Assembly (NCBI GenBank): GCA_020832565.1
Contig: JAFIEI010000029.1
Location: forward strand, 1 to 47,134
Direction: 5' to 3'
Source of the DNA: Salinarimonas sp.
GTDB lineage: Bacteria > Pseudomonadota > Alphaproteobacteria > Rhizobiales > Beijerinckiaceae
DNA length: 47,134 bases
The translations under genes were made by a program, and so were the position numbers. The notes beneath the pieces were generated by a model. The model searched no databases and was not told where the DNA came from. It worked only from the letters and a program-made list of their open reading frames with translations. This document shows positions 43,221 to 47,134 of this stretch, in pieces. Within the stretch, counting starts at the first letter, position 1. The number at the start of each line of letters is the position of its first letter.

Positions 43221-44936
43221 ATGACGAACGAAAACGAGAATAAACCCGATCCGGGGGCAGATCCCGAGGTCGATACGGAAGCCCTGCCTGAACCAGAAGG
43301 TGCATCCGACATAATCGAGACCGATTACGAAGTCGGTCAGGACAACATCACGCCGCAGATCGGCCCGCTGGGTCTCGACATCCACAACCCGGTCTTCGGT
43401 ATTTCGGCAGCTGTCGTCATCGTCTTCGTGGTGGCGGTGCTCGCCGTCGGCGGTGAGACCTCGGCAGCGTTTTTCGGAGACCTGCGCGGATATCTGACCA
43501 GCACATTCGACTGGTTCTTCATCATTGCGGGCAACATCTTCGTGCTGGTGTGCCTCGGTATTCTGGTCTCGCCCCTCGGCAAGGTCCGTATCGGCGGCGC
43601 GGAAGCGACACCCGATTACAGCTATGCGGGCTGGTTCGCGATGCTGTTTGCCGCCGGCATGGGCATCGGTCTCATGTTCTTCGGCGTGCTCGAGCCGGTC
43701 TATTATTTCGCCACCCCCTGGGGTGACCAGCCACTCAGCCGCGATATCGGCATCGTCGACGGTGAACTCGTCGATCCGGCGACAATGGAAGCCGCACGGC
43801 TGACCGCCATGGCCGCGACGATCTACCATTGGGGCCTCCACCCCTGGGCGATCTATGCCATCGTGGCGCTCTCGCTGGCGCTGTTTGCCTATAACAAGGG
43901 CCTGCCGCTGACCGTCCGTTCGATCTTCTACCCGATCCTCGGCGAGCGCATCTGGGGCTGGCCCGGCCATGTCATCGACATTCTGGCCGTGTTCGCCACC
44001 CTGTTCGGTTTGGCAACCTCGCTCGGCCTCGGCGCCGGACAGGCGGCTTCCGGCATCGGCTTCGTCTTCGGCATCGAAGGCATGGGAGGCAGTGTCACCG
44101 CAGCGGTCGTGCTGATCGCGGTGATCACCATGCTGGCGCTGATCTCGGTGCTGCGCGGCCTCGATGGCGGCGTGAAGAAGCTCTCCGAGATCAACATGGT
44201 GCTCGCGGGCGTACTCCTGCTCTTCGTCGTGCTGGTCGGCCCGACGATGCTGCTGGTGACACAGTTCTTCAGCAATCTGGGAGCCTATGCCACCGAGATC
44301 TTCGCCCTGTCCAACCCGGTCGGGCGCGAGGATGACGGTTTCCGGCAGGGCTGGACGGCCTTCTACTGGGCCTGGTGGATCAGCTGGTCGCCCTTCGTCG
44401 GCATGTTCATCGCGCGCGTCAGCCGTGGGCGTACGGTGCGTGAGTTCATCACCTGCGTGCTGGTGATCCCGACGATCGTCTCCGCGATCTGGATGACCGC
44501 CTTCGGTGGTACCGGCATCAACCAGATCATCGAATTGGCCACCGAGAGCGGCGTCTACAACTACGTCGTCGCGGCTTACGTGCCCGAACTGTCGCTGTTC
44601 GGCATGCTGGCGGATCTGCCGCTGGCGGCGATCACCTCGACGCTCGCGATCATCCTCGTGATCGTGTTCTTCGTCACCTCGTCGGATTCCGGCAGCCTCG
44701 TGATCGACACGATCACCGCCGGCGGCAAGATCAACGCGCCGGTCAGCCAGCGCGTCTTCTGGGTGATCTTCGAGGGTCTGGTGGCAGCGGTTCTGCTCAT
44801 CGGCGGCGGTCTCGCGGCACTCCAGGCGGCCTCGGTTTCGACGGGCCTGCCATTCGCCGTCGTGCTGCTGCTCGCGTGCTACGCGCTGATCAGAGGCCTG
44901 ATGAGCGAACCACGCGGGGATAGCCCGACCACATGA
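43221..44936 (+). CDS. BCCT-family betaine/carnitine/choline transporter
   Basis: This 571-residue protein has 12 predicted helices and the BCCT signature WAWWISWSPFVGMFIARVSRG. The glycine motif FAAGMGIGLMFFGVLEP (GMGIGL) is the form of Na+-coupled betaine or choline transporters rather than CaiT. An acidic cytoplasmic N-terminus of about 50 residues precedes helix 1. It imports a trimethylammonium or related osmolyte; the precise substrate is not given by sequence. The ATG at 43221 is chosen; a TTG at 43212 adds three residues. A strong terminator follows at 44961. Confidence 0.93.
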   Translation: MTNENENKPDPGADPEVDTEALPEPEGASDIIETDYEVGQDNITPQIGPLGLDIHNPVFGISAAVVIVFVVAVLAVGGETSAAFFGDLRGYLTSTFDWFFIIAGNIFVLVCLGILVSPLGKVRIGGAEATPDYSYAGWFAMLFAAGMGIGLMFFGVLEPVYYFATPWGDQPLSRDIGIVDGELVDPATMEAARLTAMAATIYHWGLHPWAIYAIVALSLALFAYNKGLPLTVRSIFYPILGERIWGWPGHVIDILAVFATLFGLATSLGLGAGQAASGIGFVFGIEGMGGSVTAAVVLIAVITMLALISVLRGLDGGVKKLSEINMVLAGVLLLFVVLVGPTMLLVTQFFSNLGAYATEIFALSNPVGREDDGFRQGWTAFYWAWWISWSPFVGMFIARVSRGRTVREFITCVLVIPTIVSAIWMTAFGGTGINQIIELATESGVYNYVVAAYVPELSLFGMLADLPLAAITSTLAIILVIVFFVTSSDSGSLVIDTITAGGKINAPVSQRVFWVIFEGLVAAVLLIGGGLAALQAASVSTGLPFAVVLLLACYALIRGLMSEPRGDSPTT

Positions 44937-44939
44937 TTG

Positions 44940-44951
44940 CCGCTAACGCAG
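44940..44951 (+). repeat. Right copy of the 12-bp direct repeat flanking uspA-BCCT
   Basis: CCGCTAACGCAG, identical to 42731-42742, lies immediately after the BCCT stop and before its terminator hairpin. The matching sequence stops exactly at 12 bp on both sides. Confidence 0.6.
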
Positions 44952-44960
44952 CGGATTCGG

Positions 44961-44997
44961 ACGGCGCCACGACGACATCGTGGCGCCGTTTCTTTTT
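44961..44997 (+). terminator. Rho-independent terminator of uspA-BCCT
   Basis: A perfect 12-bp stem (44961-44972 with 44978-44989) with a 5-base loop is followed by TTCTTTTTC, 25 bp after the transporter stop. The stem is very GC-rich. Confidence 0.92.
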
Positions 44998-45077
44998 CGG
45001 ACGCAGCACGCGCCCGAACGGGAAGCTGCTACTATCGGTCACTGGCGGGCGCGCCGGTTTTTGCTCATCCTGCACGC

Positions 45078-45698
45078 ATGAAGGATCGTCCCGTCGACGT
45101 CTATGTCTTGCGCAGCCTGCTGGGCCTCGCTCTCGGCGCGCTCGGGCTCGTGGGCATCACGATGGCGCGCACCGAGGTGATCCCGCCGCCGATGCGCATA
45201 CCGCCACCGCCGCAATTCACGCTGGACGTCAGTGACGACGCGCGCGCCTTCCAATTTTCCGGCACAGTCGATTTCGGCCTGACCGCCGCCCTGCGCGAGC
45301 TGGTCGCGGCGCATCCCACGATCAAGCGCATGACGCTGGAGAGCACCGGCGGCTACATCGCGGAGGCGCGCGGGGTGGTGACCGTCTTGCGCGCGCATGA
45401 CATCGCGACCCATGTCGACGGGCATTGCGCCTCGGCCTGCGCACTGATCTTCGCCGGCGGCGCCAAGCGTTCGCTCGCTTCGAAAGCACGGCTCGGCCTG
45501 CACGGTTACGCCATGCGCAACGACCGCAATTTCGGCATGATCGATCCGCAGGTCGAGATGCAGCGCGATCTTGCGATCTATCGCGGACAATCGGTCTCGG
45601 AGGAATTCGTCGCCAAACTCGCGGATCTGCCGCGATCGCCGATGTGGTATCCCGACCATGGCGAGCTCGAAGCGGCGGGCATGATCACGACGCCCTGA
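45078..45698 (+). CDS. ClpP/crotonase-like periplasmic protein with C-A-S-A-C active-site motif
   Basis: This 206-residue protein has an N-terminal membrane anchor or signal helix (about 8-28), a Pro-rich linker (PPPMRIPPPPQF) and then a ClpP-like fold as in COG3904 predicted periplasmic proteins. Features are FSGTVDFGLTAALREL, LESTGGYIAEARGVVTVL, and the nucleophile region HCASACALIFAGGAKR with Ser119 between C117 and C121, then LGLHGYAMR with a candidate histidine. A serine-hydrolase role in the periplasm is likely but unproven. The frame opens at 44937 over the terminator; the ATG at 45078 is the proper start. Confidence 0.8.
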   Translation: MKDRPVDVYVLRSLLGLALGALGLVGITMARTEVIPPPMRIPPPPQFTLDVSDDARAFQFSGTVDFGLTAALRELVAAHPTIKRMTLESTGGYIAEARGVVTVLRAHDIATHVDGHCASACALIFAGGAKRSLASKARLGLHGYAMRNDRNFGMIDPQVEMQRDLAIYRGQSVSEEFVAKLADLPRSPMWYPDHGELEAAGMITTP

Positions 45699-45732
45699 CG
45701 GCGCGGGCGCCGGGCGCGACGCCGGCCCGGCC

Positions 45733-46533
45733 TCAGCTGTCCTTGTCCGCGTCGCGAATCGCTGCCCAGCTGTTGCGTTCGCTCATCATGGCACGAATCG
45801 ATTCCATCGATTCTGCGATCTCGTCGCGAGACAGATCCTGCGCGAGCACCTTCTCCGCCTCGTCGAACTTGCCGCTGAGGCCGAGCACGAGGGCGAGATT
45901 CTGGCGCACGCGCTGATCCGCCTGTGGATGCGCCGCCGCGCGGCGCAGCTTGCTCTCGGCGCGGGGCAATTCGTTGCCCAGAGCCAGCGAGAGCCCGTAA
46001 TTCGACAGGATGGACGGCTCGTCGGGCTGGATGCGCAACGCCGCCTGGTAATAGCCGCGCGCGCGTTCATGATCGCCGAGCTGGTCGGCGACGGTGCCCT
46101 GCGCGGAGAGAATGCGCCAGTCCGGACGTTCGGGAAGATGCGCCCGTCCGAGCACCTTGTCGGCTTCCTCGAATCGCCCGACATCGGCGAGCGCCCGGCC
46201 ATAGGCGCCGAGCAGCTCCATATTGTCCGGGGTGCGGATCGAGGCGGATTGCAGAACCGCCACCGCCTGGGCGCGCTGATCGAGCCGGCGCAGCACGCCG
46301 GCATAGGCGACGGCGACGCGTACATCGTCGGGATTGCGCGCATGCCGCTCGGCAAGGGCTTCCGCGTGAGAGCGCAGGTCGCCCTGGCTCATCTGCGCCG
46401 TTGCCTGGGGGTTGATCGATCCGGTCGTCGTCGGGCTCCGGTTGAAGCAGGCGGCGGTGGCCAATGCGATCAGCGCGACGGCACACAGGCGCGTCGCGGG
46501 CCGACCCGTCATGCGGGAGAAAAAGGTGGCCAT
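45733..46533 (-). CDS. TPR lipoprotein (TadD-like)
   Basis: This 266-residue protein begins with a lipoprotein signal (MTGRPATRLCAVALIALATA) and lipobox LATAAC, followed by FNRSPTTTGSINP and at least four TPR-type helical repeats (for example NMELLGAYGRALADVGRFEEA, DWRILSAQGTVADQLGDH). It resembles TadD-like proteins of pilus clusters, but no tad genes lie nearby, so a general envelope scaffold is as likely. The ATG at 46533 has GGAGA six bases upstream; the frame extends to 46572. Confidence 0.85.
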   Translation of the reverse strand: MATFFSRMTGRPATRLCAVALIALATAACFNRSPTTTGSINPQATAQMSQGDLRSHAEALAERHARNPDDVRVAVAYAGVLRRLDQRAQAVAVLQSASIRTPDNMELLGAYGRALADVGRFEEADKVLGRAHLPERPDWRILSAQGTVADQLGDHERARGYYQAALRIQPDEPSILSNYGLSLALGNELPRAESKLRRAAAHPQADQRVRQNLALVLGLSGKFDEAEKVLAQDLSRDEIAESMESIRAMMSERNSWAAIRDADKDS

Positions 46534-46577
46534 GTCGGTCTCCATCCCGGATAAGCAAACTCCCTTTTGCAATATTT

Positions 46578-46602
46578 GATTAACCCTAACAGCGGGTTAA
46601 TC
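46578..46602. promoter_or_regulatory. 9-bp inverted repeat in a divergent promoter region
   Basis: GATTAACCC (46578-46586) and GGGTTAATC (46594-46602) are perfect inverted repeats with a 7-base spacer, a typical operator geometry. It lies between the divergent lipoprotein (46533) and membrane protein (46658) genes. A TTGATT box overlaps its left arm and TTAATC its right arm. Confidence 0.6.
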
Positions 46603-46657
46603 GCGCCTTGAATCATGAGCCGTGGCGTTGCAGGCTGTCGCCCTTGAGGAGGCAGCC

Positions 46658-47065
46658 ATGTCGCAGGATCAACAATCGCATCACAGCGCGCAGCATGCGA
46701 CGCCCCTCGATCAGGAAGAGGCCGAGGCGCGGCGCGCGCGGCGGCAGAAGAAACGCATTCTCGCGAAACTCTCGACGCTGGCGGGCGGCGCCATCGCGAT
46801 CTGGCTCGGCATCGCCCTGTGGGCCGGACTCGGCTGGGGCGTCGCACTCGCCGGGATCGGCGTGATCCTGCTCTTCGAGCAACTCGCGCGCCGGCATTCG
46901 GGCCTGCGCTACGATCTGTTCTGGGTGGTCGCCGGCGCAATCGCCCTGATCGGGGGCATGCTGATCTCGAGTGGCGTCGATATCCGCTTCGGGCCCGTCA
47001 TCCTGATCACGGTAGGGATATTCATCGTGCTCTCGACGCTATTGGGCGACAAGGGCAAAGTTTGA
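46658..47065 (+). CDS. Small membrane protein, function unknown
   Basis: This 135-residue protein has a charged N-terminus (SQDQQSHHSAQHATPLDQEE, then a basic ARRARRQKKR stretch) and four hydrophobic segments (about 35-53, 56-70, 85-104, 110-128). I do not recognise a function; the architecture resembles small DUF5668/2TM-type envelope proteins but no motif confirms it. GAGGAGG lies just before the ATG at 46658. An upstream in-frame GTG at 46622 lacks a ribosome site. Confidence 0.75.
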   Translation: MSQDQQSHHSAQHATPLDQEEAEARRARRQKKRILAKLSTLAGGAIAIWLGIALWAGLGWGVALAGIGVILLFEQLARRHSGLRYDLFWVVAGAIALIGGMLISSGVDIRFGPVILITVGIFIVLSTLLGDKGKV

Positions 47066-47116
47066 CGGGCAAGGCGTGGCGGGCAAGGCGTGGCGGGCAA
47101 GGCGTGGCGGGCAAAG
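47066..47116. repeat. 14-bp tandem repeat, three full copies and a partial
   Basis: CGGGCAAGGCGTGG occurs three times without interruption at 47066, 47080 and 47094, followed by a partial CGGGCAAAG, immediately after the stop of the membrane protein. The sequence after it to 47134 shows no gene. Confidence 0.85.
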
Positions 47117-47134
47117 ACCAGCCCCCCACGACGC

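Noticed and set aside
42723-43970. 415-codon minus-strand frame opposite uspA and BCCT
   Set aside because: Covers two confidently assigned genes on the other strand and has shadow-type composition.
45699-45732. GC-rich hairpin between two convergent genes as a terminator
   Set aside because: The sequence can pair but no T-run follows on either strand, so an intrinsic terminator is not supported.
46579-46600. CtrA binding site (TTAA-N7-TTAA)
   Set aside because: The two TTAA elements here are separated by 13 bases, not 7, so it is only reported as a palindrome.
1-47134. CRISPR arrays, prophage, insertion sequences or tRNA genes
   Set aside because: No regularly spaced repeats, integrase or transposase frames, or tRNA cloverleaf sequences were recognised on reading either strand; a covariance-model scan would be needed to exclude tRNAs formally.

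Overview
The window is a GC-rich chromosomal segment of an alphaproteobacterium, most likely Hyphomicrobiales (Rhizobiales) or a close relative. Supporting signs are the ffh/rpsP/rimM/trmD block, an RNase E ending in a GWW peptide of the kind that binds PNPase in Caulobacter, BrnTA, and a Pseudomonas/rhizobia-style oxygen-dependent cobalamin pathway. A BCCT osmolyte transporter coupled to a UspA protein hints at some osmotic or salt adaptation, but this is inference. No tRNA, rRNA, IS element, prophage or CRISPR array was recognised. Nearly all genes look like vertically inherited housekeeping genes.

Layout. 1-9.0 kb: corrin-ring cluster cobG(partial)-cobH-cobI-cobJ, cobK on the opposite strand, cobL-cobE-cobM, cbiD on the opposite strand, then cobB-cobA. 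Same-strand neighbours are mostly joined by ATGA overlaps. cobK and cbiD each overlap the 3' end of their convergent neighbour by almost 50 bp. 9.0-13.9 kb, minus strand: small membrane protein, trmD, rimM, rpsP, a GNAT acetyltransferase, ffh, and an unknown 121-residue protein. 14.1-17.6 kb, minus strand: a cobalamin riboswitch driving a short leader ORF, a cysteine-rich 100-residue protein and a btuD-btuF-btuC importer. 17.8-20.6 kb: gyrA. 20.8-25.0 kb: DUF2306 protein, urate catabolism genes uraH and a puuE-uraD fusion, an SDR and an APH-family kinase-like protein. 25.2-29.2 kb: PBP1a and an N-acetylmuramoyl-L-alanine amidase. 29.2-32.7 kb: rne with a long leader and a UUCG terminator. 32.7-36.5 kb: aminotransferase, BepA-like M48 protease with TPRs, and a DsbA-family protein. 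36.6-42.6 kb: priA, the brnTA toxin-antitoxin pair, proB, rlmN and a membrane protein. 42.7-45.0 kb: uspA-BCCT cassette. 45.0-47.1 kb: a ClpP-like secreted/membrane protein, a TPR lipoprotein and a small membrane protein, ending in a 14-bp tandem repeat.

How it works together. The first 9 kb supplies most enzymes from uroporphyrinogen III to hydrogenobyrinic acid a,c-diamide. It has CbiD but no CobF, so C1 methylation would be done by the CbiD family. The riboswitch operon imports corrinoid and should be shut off when coenzyme B12 is plentiful. No system in this window is wholly undescribed as far as I can tell. The best candidates for something new are the cysteine-rich protein and leader ORF under the riboswitch, the chain of ATGA-linked six-codon minicistrons between cobI and cobJ, the predicted leaderless cbiD transcript, and the acetyltransferase gene lodged between ffh and rpsP.
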